Below are positions 37,401-48,706 of a stretch of DNA of 64,000 nt, piece by piece. The position numbers and the translations under genes were made by a program. The notes below the pieces were generated by a model. The model searched no databases. It was given only the letters and a program-made list of their open reading frames with translations, and was not told the origin of the DNA. Numbering within the stretch: position 1 is the stretch's first letter; the number at the start of each line of letters is the position of its first letter. Where the stretch lies: the NCBI GenBank assembly GCA_003255065.1, contig QAOA01003192.1:585846-649845 (forward strand), given 5' to 3'. This DNA comes from Cercis canadensis (Eukaryota > Streptophyta > Magnoliopsida > Fabales > Fabaceae).

Positions 37401-40400
37401 TACTAAAAAGGCCTGTTTATTCAATTGCTTACATACATGGTATTTTCTAATATATTGTTTAGATTAGTTTACTTTATTTAAATTTTTGATAACCTTTTAT
37501 CCTAAACTGTTGTTACTATAAATGTTCATTTTTTTCACTTATTTTCCTGGAATTTTCATTAATATCAGCATTACTTACATTTATATCTACCTGCTCTCGT
37601 TTCTTTTTCTTTTGTCTTTGATTTTGAAACTAACAATGAGATTTTGTGGGGTATAATATGCAGCAATTTAGTTGCCAACAACTTGACAATAGAAAGTTCA
37701 AATAGCAGGTGATTCTTATACTTCTGCGCCCCTAATGATGATTGTTTAAATAGTCCCATGCTCTTTTGATATTTACTAGATATAGCTTTCTTTGCAATCT
37801 CTTTTGATCACATTCTCAAACAATCATTGACAAGTGTCAATCAAATTCAAGGAGATTGGCTGTTTGTTTGCCTTATTTTAGGCAATCTTCTTAAGAGTTT
37901 GGAATATTTTTCCTTCAAGCATAAAATTACTGTATCTTATTCTCTTTAAAAATTTTGTTTGTGGTCGACATTGATGTTGTTCCTGTACAGTTCTTATCAT
38001 TTGATCCCTATTATGTATGTTTGGATGATATCTTAGCATGTGTCAAGAAACTACTCATCCAAAAAGCTTAAACTGTTTCCATATGGCTTTACACTGGAAC
38101 TATATCATTTGGAATATGCTTGCTTCTTTTTCACCCAGAACTGTTTTTCATTAAAGGAGTGAAAGTTAATTTTTTGATTGCAAATATCAAATAAATGCTA
38201 GTATATCTAGCCACATATATTATTGAAAGCCATATGCATTTTTCTGGTCTGATGCATAACTTTCCTTTTGCAGTGGCTTGCCTTCCGGACTAAACTGTCT
38301 CCAGCGAAATTTTCCTTGCAATCGTGGCACTGGAAGATGTAAGTACAACTTTAAACGTTGTTTGTCTTGTTAGGAACTAACGTTGAAAGAAGGAATAATT
38401 TCACACAATTTTTTAAGAATATTATTGTTGACATTATTATTAATAAACCAAAGCTTTTTTTGCCTTAGAAACTCTGACAGGGAAAACTTTGCTTTAATTG
38501 ACATTAAAACTCTGTATATATCTTTTTCAGGTCTGACCATTAATATCTCATACTGAACTTATAAGAGTGCTATAATATTTTTCCCATCATGGTTCACAGT
38601 TCTGTGGCAAATGATACAATTAAATAGGATGAGGTTGCACTAATTTGTGAGAGGAAGAGTCTTTTGTGCAATTTGTTGTTTTTAATTTGCCTATATCATT
38701 CCTTTTCTACTTATTGTGTATTTCTGTGTGTGTAGTGGTGTGTATACTTAATCATGTAGTATGCTAGCATGTGATGAATTTATGCTATTTTCACAAACCT
38801 CTTACACTATCCTCTCCTTATGTACCATCAAGTTATCACTTTCTACAAGGTTCATTAAGGCAGTTCAATCCATTGCCTCTTATTGATCTGTGCCCTATAC
38901 CACCACCACTTTTGCTTTTCTGACCTCCATTCTGAAATTTGTCATACTAGACTGAACAACCCTCTAGACCTTTACAAATGCATTTCTCTTGAAAGTTCTG
39001 TTAAAATCAGATCCAATAATAATGTTCTAACAATCTTGCAGTGTCATGGCCTAAAAATAAAAGCGTTCAATGTCTTGTTTAACAACTTGACAGTGGTAAA
39101 AATTGAGCTATTATTTCAGAATGACTCCCTCTTAATGCTTTTTCAAAATTTTGATTGATATGATCTGTAAAAGACTTCTGGAAATCCACTTTGGATTATA
39201 AGATATGTATTGTTTGCATTAAAGTCTATAGGTAATTTTTTTTTTTGGAAGTTCAGTCAGCAGCTGAATCCCGTGTATGAGTTGCCAATTCACCTTTTCT
39301 GACTTCACCGACTAATGAAAGTCTCTGGCTCATCTTTTGTATAACATGCATAGACCATGTAATAGTTAACTTTATGGATTAAACCTTCTACTCTCTCATA
39401 TCAATTGACCCTTCTTGTATGTTTCTATGCAGATTATAACTTTGCAATCAAGTGCGGTGGTCCTCAAATTACATCCTCAAATGGAGTTGTATATGAAAGG
39501 GATAATGCGACACTTGGTCCAGCAACATATTTTGTTACTGATACAGACAGATGGGCTGTTAGCAATGTTGGATTATTTACTGGGAACAACAATCCTCAAT
39601 ACAAAAGTTCTGTGTCTAATCAGTTCACTGCTACTGTGGACTCGGAGCTCTTCCAGACAGCACGGCTGTCTGCTTCATCCTTACGATATTATGGCCTGGG
39701 CCTGGAAAATGGTAACTACAACATCACCCTCCAGTTTGCGGAGACAGCTATTCTAGATACTGCTACCACATGGAAAAGTCTTGGGAGGAGGGTCTTTGAT
39801 ATTTATATCCAGGTACACATGGTTTTATCAAAAGACTTCAATACACATATTTGGACCAGTTGCCAAATATCTTTGTGGATGTGTAACAATCCAACATCAT
39901 CTTTAAGCTATTTATACTCAGTGTCCTTGAGTAACATATTTCCCCCATCATTTAGGAAGAGGTTGGGTGACTGAAATAAACTAACATTTTATAATTGTAC
40001 TTATTCAACTGAATTTTATAAAAGTAATCATTACATGTGCTTGAATTAACTTTTTCCCGGTTTTATTGGACTTATTACAAAAAATTTCTTTGGTTGTATT
40101 TGCACATTCCAGGGGAATCATGTTTTGAAGGATTTTGACATACAAAAGGAAGCTGGGGGGGCCTCTTATAGAGCTGTCCAAAGACAATTTAGGGCTCTAG
40201 TGTCAGAAAACTATCTTGAGATCCATCTTTTTTGGGCTGGAAAAGGGACTTGCTGTATACCAGCTCAAGGTACTTATGGTCCTCTGATTCAAGCTATCAG
40301 TGCAATCCCAGGTAAGACTTTATGAATGAGTTAGGGAGTTCAGAAGTATGAGTACTGATTTATCAATGTATAGTTATAATTTTTCTACTTATGCGTTTTA

Positions 40401-42972
40401 TAGATTTCACACCCACTGTTAGTAACGAAGCTCCAACAACCACTAAGAAGGATAGAACTGGTCTCATTGTGGGAATTGCTGTTGGTGTTGGAGTGGTATG
40501 CTTTCTGTCTGTTTTCATAGTTTTGTGTATCGTTCAAAGAAGAAAGCATCATAGAGGTGATGATGAAGGTAAAGAAAAACTGCTATTCCTATATATTATA
40601 TAATTTTCTGACTCCTTCAATTGTAACCCCACATAATCATAGCCTGTCTCGTGCTGAGATTTGTTAAAATAAAATGAGACATACCTTATTTGTGTTTATA
40701 TTTTATACAAATAACTGGACAAATAACATTTTCAGTACAACATCTTACATGTGCGGGTTTTGTATCTTAACTAAAAGATAGAAAGAAGCATGAGTTGTAT
40801 TTCACATGAAAATCCATGGTTATAGACATTACATGTAAATTTTGCTGTCTAATCTCACCTGAAATCTGCAATATTCTGGACAAACTTTGAGTATGTTGAA
40901 GAACACAAGTTCATCCATAAAAATAAATAGAAAATAAGGCAGCATATCCAGATTCAACACAACCTATTTCTCTTCTCAGACCATAACCCTGTGCTGTTCA
41001 TTTTTAATTTGCAGAGCTCTTAGGTTTTGATACAAAGCCGTATACTTTCAGCTATTCTGAGTTAAAGAATGCTACAGATGACTTTAATCTTGACAACAAG
41101 CTTGGAGAGGGAGGTTTTGGACCAGTTTATAAGGTGAATATTCTATCAGGAATTAGAGACAATGACTGTATGCCACTGCCATAAAAGTTTTTCACTGTCA
41201 ATATTGCTTATAATAGTACTAAGGGGAACTATTAGATCTATAATTATACTTTTTGGGAGTTTTTCCACGTTAACAGATCAAGATCTTCATTTACACGGAT
41301 AGACAAGAATTGAGCCTAAACTCAGAGCCATATGCTTTCTTTAAAAGAATAACGAACTTTTCCTTTTTGTATGCTACAGGGGACACTGAATGATGGAAGA
41401 GTGACTGCTGTGAAACAACTATCTGCAGAATCCCATCAAGGAAAAAGTCAGTTCATAACTGAGATTGCCACCATATCTGCAGTGCAACATCGTAATCTTG
41501 TTAAGTTATATGGATGTTGCATTGAAGGAGATAAAAGACTTCTTGTCTATGAATATCTAGAAAACAAGAGTCTCGATCAAGCATTATTTGGTATGTGGAT
41601 GGTATATTTTCTTCTTTGCATGTGTGTGAATGTTTATTTGTTTTTCATTCCGTCAGTCTTGAGGACATGTGTGGCTTGTATGGGGCAGGAAATTGTTTAA
41701 ATCTCAATTGGACCACACGCTATGATATTTGCTTGGGCGTAGCAAGAGGATTGGCATATCTTCATGAGGAGTCACGGGTCCGTATTGTGCACCGCGATGT
41801 GAAGGCTAGTAATATTCTGCTTGATCATGAGCTTGTCCCTAAAATATCTGATTTTGGTTTGGCCAAATTATATGATGATAAGAAGACCCATATAAGCACC
41901 CGTGTGGCAGGGACAATGTAAGTCATTAAGATGTAATCTTATTTTTCTTCCAAGTTACCTGGTTTTATATACGTGTTATATGTTTATGCTTGCATATATT
42001 TGTTTTGATTAACACTAAGCTGTCAATATATTCAATTTCTCTTGATGAAGTGGATATCTTGCACCGGAGTATGCCATGCGTGGCCATCTTACCGAGAAAG
42101 CAGATGTGTTTTCCTTTGGTGTTGTGGCTCTGGAGTTAATTAGTGGCAGGCCAAATTCTGATTCGAGCTTGGAAGGAGAGAAGGTGTATCTTCTGGAATG
42201 GGTATGAATACTACCTCTGGTATCTAAGATTATTAACTTTCCAAAGAAGTGAATGAATATTGATCAATTAAATTGTACTATAGCATTCACCTTGACAATT
42301 TTCCATGCTATAATTCGAAGTTCAAACACTCCCTTTTGCTGTTGCAGGCGATGAGTTTGAATCACATCTGATTCACATTTTTTACCAAAAAGAAAATAGG
42401 AAAAAGACTCTTTTTGATTTATGTTGCAACTTCAGAAACAATTTAATCTTGCATTTAAAAGGATATGAAATGAGTCCCTTCCCACATCACTAGCAATTTT
42501 GCAAGTGCCTAGATGAGATATATCTCTATCCTTCATTTTTATTTTTTGGATTTAACTTAATAAATTTTACTGGTTTCTTGTTTCTTAGGCTTGGAATCTG
42601 CTTGAAAACAAATGTGTAATCGAGCTGGTAGATCCTAGACTATCAGAATTCAACGAAGAAGAGCTTAAGAGAATTGCAGGGGTATCTCTTTTGTGCACTC
42701 AAACATCACCAACATTACGACCATCAATGTCTCGGGTTGTGGCAATGCTTTCTGGAGATATTGAAGTGAGCCCTGTAACTTCAAGGCCAGGATACTTGAC
42801 TGACTGGAAATTTGATGATGTGACCAGCTTAATGACTGACATTGCAACTAAAGAATCAAATACAAGTCATTACAACTCATCATCAGCAAGTACCAGCGTT
42901 GTGGGCGGCACAGAGTTTTCACCAATGAATCCTTCTAAACCCATTCTTGATAGGTCTCTTGAGGGTAGGTAA
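34428..42972 (+). CDS. LRR-malectin receptor-like Ser/Thr kinase, second copy; exons 2-12 lost in assembly gap
   Basis: Close paralogue of the gene at 16,984-28,829 with the same exon borders. Exons seen: 34428-34548 (signal peptide), then 36807-36872, 37242-37307, 37664-37708, 38274-38338, 39433-39812 and 40113-40311 (malectin-like), 40404-40568 (stalk and TM helix), 41015-41133, 41380-41590, 41689-41917, 42051-42201, 42589-42972 (kinase and tail). These are exons 1 and 13-24. Most LRR exons (2-12) would fall in the N run at 36,678-36,743. All visible exons are open. Kinase motifs [26 protein letters not shown] and APE are intact. It keeps the [12 protein letters not shown] segment of the malectin-like region, which copy 1 has partly lost, and has a single NEAPTTT stalk unit. 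Intron 1 carries a hAT-like insertion. The gene is probably functional if the missing exons exist; otherwise it would encode a receptor with almost no LRRs. Confidence 0.85.
34823..36142. mobile_element. hAT-like non-autonomous DNA transposon in intron 1 of copy 2
   Basis: A 1,320-bp insertion starts CAAGGAACAAAATT and ends with its exact inverse, AATTTTGTTCCTTG, a perfect 14-bp terminal inverted repeat. The 8-base GTCATATC is duplicated at both sides (34,815-34,822 and 36,143-36,150). Unit A has the uninterrupted site at about 17,385. An 8-bp duplication points to hAT, though the TIR is not the classic CAGGG type. The right arm is extremely AT-rich and the middle is GC-richer. A minus-strand stretch of 55 codons without stop (35,208-35,372) encodes an acidic peptide with [19 protein letters not shown]. 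It has no ATG and may be captured host sequence. No transposase is seen. Confidence 0.78.
36678..36743. other. Assembly gap (66 N)
   Basis: The left flank matches copy 1 up to a T-run at about 17,877 and the right flank resumes at about 21,740 of copy 1. Colinear copy 1 therefore holds about 3.86 kb, including exons 2-12, where this gap is drawn as 66 bases. Either the gap length is badly underestimated or a collapsed assembly removed the near-identical sequence. Confidence 0.9.
37073..37190 (-). mobile_element. LINE 3' end-like fragment in intron 13 of copy 2
   Basis: Matches 22,063-22,190 in the first gene and shares the same minus-strand A-tailed 3' end appearance. It was present before the duplication. 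Only a short 3' piece remains. Confidence 0.3.
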
Positions 42973-45045
42973 GAAATGGGATTTTTCTTCTTGGTTCCTG
43001 ATCATGTGTATAACCATGGGAATGAAACTTCGCTCCGAAAATTTTGTTCACAATTTTCATTCTCTTTCTTTTGCTGTTTGTTAATCTGGTTTAGTCATTT
43101 GCTCTTTTGCACAGGTTTGCTTCATTTGTATTGTAAATAACCATCGAAGTTACTGTGCAATTTACTCTATATCAAGTCAAATATGGTCTGTGATATATCA
43201 GCATTGAAAAGTTACTGTTTACTTTTCCTTCTTTCTGTCGATACTTCTCAGGATGAAACAGAATGATCATCGTTTTTTTTGTGAATGTGTCCAAAAATAG
43301 ATCGCAAGCACTAGTTACACCAACACAAATAATAGAGATGACGATAACAAAGATAACATACATTTCCATGGCAGAGATATATGTCGGTTTTCACAGATCC
43401 GTAAAAAAAAAAAGATAGTAAACCTACAAAAACTGAATTTACAGTGAAAGCTGGCTTCTCTTTAACAATGTGGTCAATATATTTGAAACCAAAATATTTA
43501 AATATTTGGTGAGATTATACCTTTACGTAATCACCAGTGTAGGGCAACATTGTATGATAATTTAACCTTCGTTTCCTGCTAAATGCTTGCTAGTGGTATT
43601 GCAGTGCAGAAACATAAACAAATTATGAATGGAATGAGAAGAATGGTCAAGCATCCACCTCCTTGATCGGCCATATAAAAGTGACAAAACTCCTATTTCT
43701 TAGATGACCAAGTTATGTGTAAACCAAAAAATTCCAACACTGAACCAATTGATTCTTTCTACTGGTCACATATCTTGACAATTCATATATGTTTTTATTG
43801 ACGCCTTCAAGTCTTTGTCTCTTTGATTGACCCACGTGATTCTCTAAGAAATTCTACACCACTACATAGTGGTGCAGTGCAAATTAATTTGAGCTTATAA
43901 ATTGAAATTTGAATAAATTCTGTTTTGTAAAGTTTCAATAAATTTAATCAAAACGTTTGAGTCATAAAATTTACAAAGGATACCCAACTAACTTTGAGGA
44001 GAGGAATACCAAAAGATAAAGGTTAAAAGGATACCCACTTATAATGAAGTGAATTCACATCTACTTGAAACCAATCTTGCTCCTTGGAGGTCATCATCTC
44101 ATTTATGATGATCTTTGTTTGTGGAAAAATTGTTCTCTTATATTAAGAAATCAAATATAACATAGTATAGATTATAATCACATATAGTCCACATGATACC
44201 TATGTAGCTTTGAGGGAAGAAGAAACAAAAGATAACCACATAGGTAAAAAGGATATCGATTTATAACCTCCAATTATCTAAGGATAAAACATGTTCATTG
44301 TTGGAGGAACCAAACTGAAATTGATATGTATAAGGAACTAGGGGTCTTTTTTACAAATTGTTATAACCCAAACAATAATTTTTTTCTTTAATCAAATTTA
44401 GATGGATATAATTAGATATCAGTAAGTATATGTGTGAGAAAATGTGAAATAAACAAATGAAAAAAGAGCTAATACGAAATAAAATAGTGTATAACACTAT
44501 AACTAACATAACTTATTTTTTGCTTAATGTTGGCACTCATTATTACATATTCTNTCTTGCTCCTTGGAGGTCATCATCTCATTTATGATGATCTTTGTTT
44601 GTGGAAAAATTGTTCTCTTATATTAAGAAATCAAATATAACGTAGTATAGATTATAACCACATATAGTCCACATGATACCTATGTAGCTTTGAGGGAAAA
44701 AGAAACAAAAGATAACCACATAGGTAAAAAGGATATCGATTTATAACCTCCAATTATCTAAGGATAAAACATGTTCATTGTTGGAGGAACCAAACTGAAA
44801 TTGATATGTATAAGGAACTATGGGTCTTTTTTACAAATTGTTATAACCCAAACAATAATTTTTTTCTTTAATCAAATTTAGATGGATATAATTAGATATC
44901 AGTAAGTATATGTGTGAGAAAATGTGAAATAAACAAATGAAAAAAGAGCTAATACGAAATAAAATAGTGTATAACACTATAACTAACATAACTTATTTTT
45001 TGCTTAATGTTGGCACTCATTATTACATATTCTCTGTTTAAATAA
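42973..45045. repeat. 3' flank of copy 2, with a 479-base duplicate across an N
   Basis: Non-coding sequence matching 28,830-30,798. The N at 44,554 separates two copies of exactly 479 bases (44,075-44,553 and 44,555-45,033) that differ by only a few bases. The equal length on both sides of a single N indicates two overlapping contig ends left unmerged, so the true locus probably holds one copy. Confidence 0.85.
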
Positions 45046-45473
45046 AGGATAGACTTAGTTGCCACATGTGACACAAGTACTCCAGCTTGACTGTCCCGTG
45101 GCAAGCTTTGATTTGCTATGTGAATAGTAGAAGGTGAAATGATAATGGATAGTTCGTTTATATCTTAATTATATATTAGCCCCAAATAAAAGATGAAATT
45201 ATAAACCTGACCACAAACAATTTTTTTTTTTTTTAGTAAAATCACGTATATATTGTTTTTCTCATAGTGATACGGATTCTAGATTTCTGTTTACTTTGTC
45301 GCATCTTCTAAATCTACAGAACCCTTAAGAGTTAGAGTTATGTGCACCTCTGTATTGCAATCAGCCCTAGAAGGAAAATGTGTTTCCTTTTGATACCTTT
45401 AAAAAGATTTTTGTAGAAAATTATTTAAGTATTATCACTCTTTCAATAACGAAGTAATAGGGTGTGTTAATTT

Positions 45474-45940
45474 GGCTCTTTGACCAAAATATAATATTTT
45501 AGAAACAATTTTACACATTTATTATATTTTTTAATTTATTTATTTTAATATTATATATTTTTTATAAAATAATAATAAATAGAATCTGATGTTTGGGGAC
45601 CACCAAACACACCATCTGCCACTCTACGCATCTAGTGGGGACACGCCAAATGACAGACAGCGTGTCTACTCTTGTCCCTTTCACGTAAGCTTTGCAGAGA
45701 AGAAGAACCAAATGAGTCTCAAGAAGAAAGAAAAAAGAAAAATGAGAAAGAAGTGACCACGTGAGGATACACCATTGGTCATTCAGCATGTTCTGTGGGG
45801 ATACATCAAATGGCAGATGACGTGTCCGTTCTTATCCCTTTCATGCAAGCTTTGCAGAAGAGAAGAAGAAAAATCATAAGAGTCTCAGGAAGAAAGAAAA
45901 AAAGAAATGGAGGAAGAAGTGGTCACATAGGGGAGGGGGA
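45474..45940. repeat. TIR-arm fragment and two-unit tandem repeat
   Basis: From 45,474 the sequence GGCTCTTTGACCAAAATAT and the AT-rich run after it resemble the left arm of the Mutator-like element at 9,682. I find no matching right arm. Inside are two tandem units with a period of about 160 bases (45,635 and 45,795), each with GTGGGGA.AC near the start, CTTTTC or CTTTCA plus GCAAGCTTTGCAG or GTAAGCTTTGCAG, and a GA-rich stretch ending near GTGACCACGTG/GTGGTCACAT. No coding potential is recognised. Confidence 0.5.
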
Positions 45941-46155
45941 TCCGGTCATATTGCTAAGTAACATGACCAGGTCATGTTCTTTTAATCTCAACCCTCCATT
46001 TTAATTTAATACTTATCTATGGTTGTTATTGTACCACTTCACATTTTATAAAAAAAAAAAAATAATTCTCCCACCTTTTCTTTTCTCTCCCCCGCCATTT
46101 TTCATTTCAGATTTTCTCTCCCTCCTTTCCTCTTTCTATCCCACCACCTCATCCT

Positions 46156-46573
46156 GTTAATTTCTGATCCCCATTTCGTGAGAAAGCACCTTCATAGAGC
46201 AAATAATCGATTAATGTTATCCACCACATTCGTATCCGAATCCGAATCTAAATTCGATTTCAATATAGACGGTGTCATGACTTGCTCAGTACAATCCTTG
46301 CTTAGTAACCCATCAATCTCTGTCGATTTCCCTTACCGCATATCCACTGAGTTCCGGGTGGTTGGGTCATGCAACGGATTGCTCTGTTTGGCATCTCGTA
46401 CCGATGAATCACAGTTTGTGCGTTTGTGGAACCCATCTACCAGATGGTTTTCTGAAAAATCGCCATGGTTAGAGTGGCGGAAGAAGTACACGCCTGGCAT
46501 TTTGTTTGGATTTGGTTATGACCATCTCAGTGACATTTTGTTTGGACTTGCTTCGTCCGACCGTTTATATTGA
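46156..46573 (+). pseudogene. F-box protein fragment (F-box-associated type)
   Basis: The frame opens LISDPHFVRKHLHRANN, which is the sequence normally following the F-box motif in the large plant F-box/kelch or F-box-associated family (substrate adaptors of SCF ubiquitin ligases). It continues with VVGSCNGLLCL and LWNPSTRWFSEKSP, hallmark segments of the F-box-associated repeat region, and stops after FGFGYDHLSDILF...DRLY at about 140 residues. The F-box itself and the C-terminal two thirds of the usual 350-400 residues are missing. No ATG precedes it in frame with an F-box; upstream sequence is pyrimidine-rich and non-coding. I read it as a truncated relic. It lies just before the Pcc1 exons on the same strand. 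Confidence 0.75.
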
Positions 46574-46901
46574 GAGCCTGATTTCACCCTGTATCTTGCT
46601 GGGATACTGCTGCTGTATTCTTCTCTTGGAAATTAAGGTTAGTTGCTTTCACTTTGGTTCATATTAAATCATGTCTATCCTTGTTTTAATTCTTTTAACA
46701 TTTCATGTATAATAAACAAAAAACTTATAGCAGATGGAGTGCATATTTGGTGAAAGGTGAAAATCTAAGGTTGCACGTTTTGATTTTCTGTTGGAGTTGA
46801 ATCGCAAATTTTGATCTCAATGTCTGAGGATATGTACTTTCTGGTGCTTTGACAATAGTTTCTCAAATGATTGTTTTTATTCAATTCCATGTCTCCTGCA
46901 G

Positions 46902-47814
46902 TTTCAACCTGACAAAGTGAAAAGAGACATGACAGTTTCTGGTGGAAAGCTTTCAGTGTGAGTTTCCTTTCTGTGCTAGTTATTTTTATTTTTTTAAAAA
47001 AAGAAAACTTTTGTGGTTGAGCGTATGGTAATGAGTAGTGTATATTTCTTTCTTTAACGGTAATAGATTTTATTCATTGATGTTATAAGTGTAGTACGCT
47101 TTTAACCATGCCATTTTGGAAATTGAGGAAAAATTTATGTTTGTAATTAATTTTCTGTGGCCAATTTTGTTAAGAAATGTTATTATGTGAGTACTGAAAA
47201 CTGCAATGAAAGTTATAGTATGCAATAAGAATGAATATGGTTCGAAATATATAATCTTGAATGTAAGGTAAATTTTCTATTTGAAATTAATTATCTGCTA
47301 TCATTTATTGATTTAACTTGCCAGAGCTCCACTGGGTATGTTATCACACATTCCCTTTCTCCCTCCCCCAACCCTTTCTGATGCAGNGATTTTATTCATT
47401 GATGTTATAAGTGTAGTACGCTTTTAACCATGTCATTTTGGAAATTGAGGAAAAATTTATGTTTGTAATTAATTTTCTGTGGCCAATTTTGTTAAGAAAT
47501 GTTATTATGTGAGTACTGAAAACTGCAATGAAAGTTATAGTATGCAATAAGAATGAATATGGTTCGAAATATATAATCTTGAATGTAAGGTAAATTTTCT
47601 ATTTGAAATTAATTATCTGCTATCATTTATTGATTTAACTTGCCAGAGCTCCACTGGGTATGTTATCACACATTCCCTTTCTCCCTCCCCCAACCCTTTC
47701 TGATGCAGGCACTTTGAGGCCAGATTTCTTCGGGCATCGTACAGTGCTTTTGTTGATGTCCTCACACTAGCCACAAAAACAATTGAAGAATTTGGTCAAG
47801 GAATGGAATTGTGA
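46902..47814 (+). pseudogene. Pcc1 (EKC/KEOPS subunit) gene, last two exons
   Basis: Exon A (46,902-46,957) encodes FQPDKVKRDMTVSGGKLSV and exon B (47,709-47,814) encodes HFEARFLRASYSAFVDVLTL followed by ATKTIEEFGQGMEL and TGA. The phases fit, and GT/AG borders are good. This is the C-terminal part of Pcc1, a small (about 100-residue) subunit of the KEOPS complex that makes the t6A modification of tRNAs. It is distinct from the unrelated Arabidopsis defence gene also called PCC1. The usual first exon was not found upstream; an F-box fragment lies there instead. Compared with the form I remember, exon B looks about three residues short after HFEA. It could still be spliced to a distant exon 1, so pseudogene status is likely but not proven. 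The intron contains an N with duplicate flanks. Confidence 0.7.
47066..47708. repeat. 321-base duplicate across an N inside the Pcc1 intron
   Basis: Bases 47,066-47,386 and 47,388-47,708 are the same length and nearly identical, separated by one N, so this is very likely an unmerged contig overlap. With one copy removed the intron would be about 430 bases. Confidence 0.88.
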
Positions 47815-48706
47815 CATCCGATTGTTATTTATTTGTTATTTCTTAAGATGTACTCTGACTTGTATCTAAAGATTTCCTTGGAGCTCATGCTGTACTATAA
47901 GAAGTGTTATGGACATCGCACTCTCTATATATAGGGTGGCTGTTTGTTTTGTAGTTACTGAAAATTATATAATCTCGCAAGAAAGAAAAATTCATATTAT
48001 ATTTAATTGAACTTTTGATACATGAGGAATGCTGGAGATATCTTGTGGAAATTTTTGCTCAATGTTTTTGTTACTAACGAGAAGCATATGCCAGGCAACT
48101 AAAGTTACGTGCCTGCTATTTATTCTCAACTGCTGGATGCTAGTTGCTGAAGCTGAGAAAGTATGATTTTAATATGTTCTTTTGTTTTTAAAGCTGTTGA
48201 TGCATTTTAATATTTTACAGCATAAAATGTTGATGCACAACCTGATCCACGGAGAAATTTTCTGTAACCCAACGCAATATTACACACGTTTATGGCTTTA
48301 GCATCTACATTTGGTGTAAACAATTTCTTTCCAAGTTATAGCACAAAAAGAAAGTGAGAAAGACGCCGAACTCACTTTGATTAAAAAAGGGTGATTCATT
48401 GTTACATTACACATACAGCTGATGAAGAATTAAATACAACTCATACCAGATAACTGCTCCAAGAGCTTACATCAAAAGAAGAAAGAAAATTTACCCGTAT
48501 AAATATTCATTTGAAAGGACAGAAGAAGTTGAACCTATCAAAACAAAAGGGTAAAAAAAAAAAGTGGGAAGCCAAATTCAGTATTTCCATACTTCTACGG
48601 CTTCTTTCCCTCGCTTTTGTATAGATTCTATTGTATCAGTACTCGTCCAAGTATGTGTATAGCNTAAGTACCAAAATTATGTGTATTCTAATTTTATCTA
48701 GACAAT
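47815..48706. other. 3' flank of Pcc1 exons; contig join
   Basis: Probably includes the 3' UTR of the Pcc1 gene. No other exon is recognised. A single N at 48,664 marks a join without an obvious flanking duplicate, 43 bases from the retrotransposon LTR edge. Confidence 0.5.

Larger units (their letters stand above)
32392..45045 (+). repeat. Segmental duplication unit B
   Basis: Matches unit A (13,690-30,798) in introns, exons and flanks. It differs by a hAT-like insertion in intron 1, a single instead of double promoter block, missing sequence at the 66-N gap, and an N-linked duplication near the right end. Homology stops near 45,045, just after TTTAAATAAA, which is shared by both units. Confidence 0.9.

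Noticed and set aside
44075-45033. A true 479-base tandem repeat
   Set aside because: The copies are of exactly equal length and separated by a single N, as at five other Ns in the window. Unmerged contig ends are the simpler explanation.
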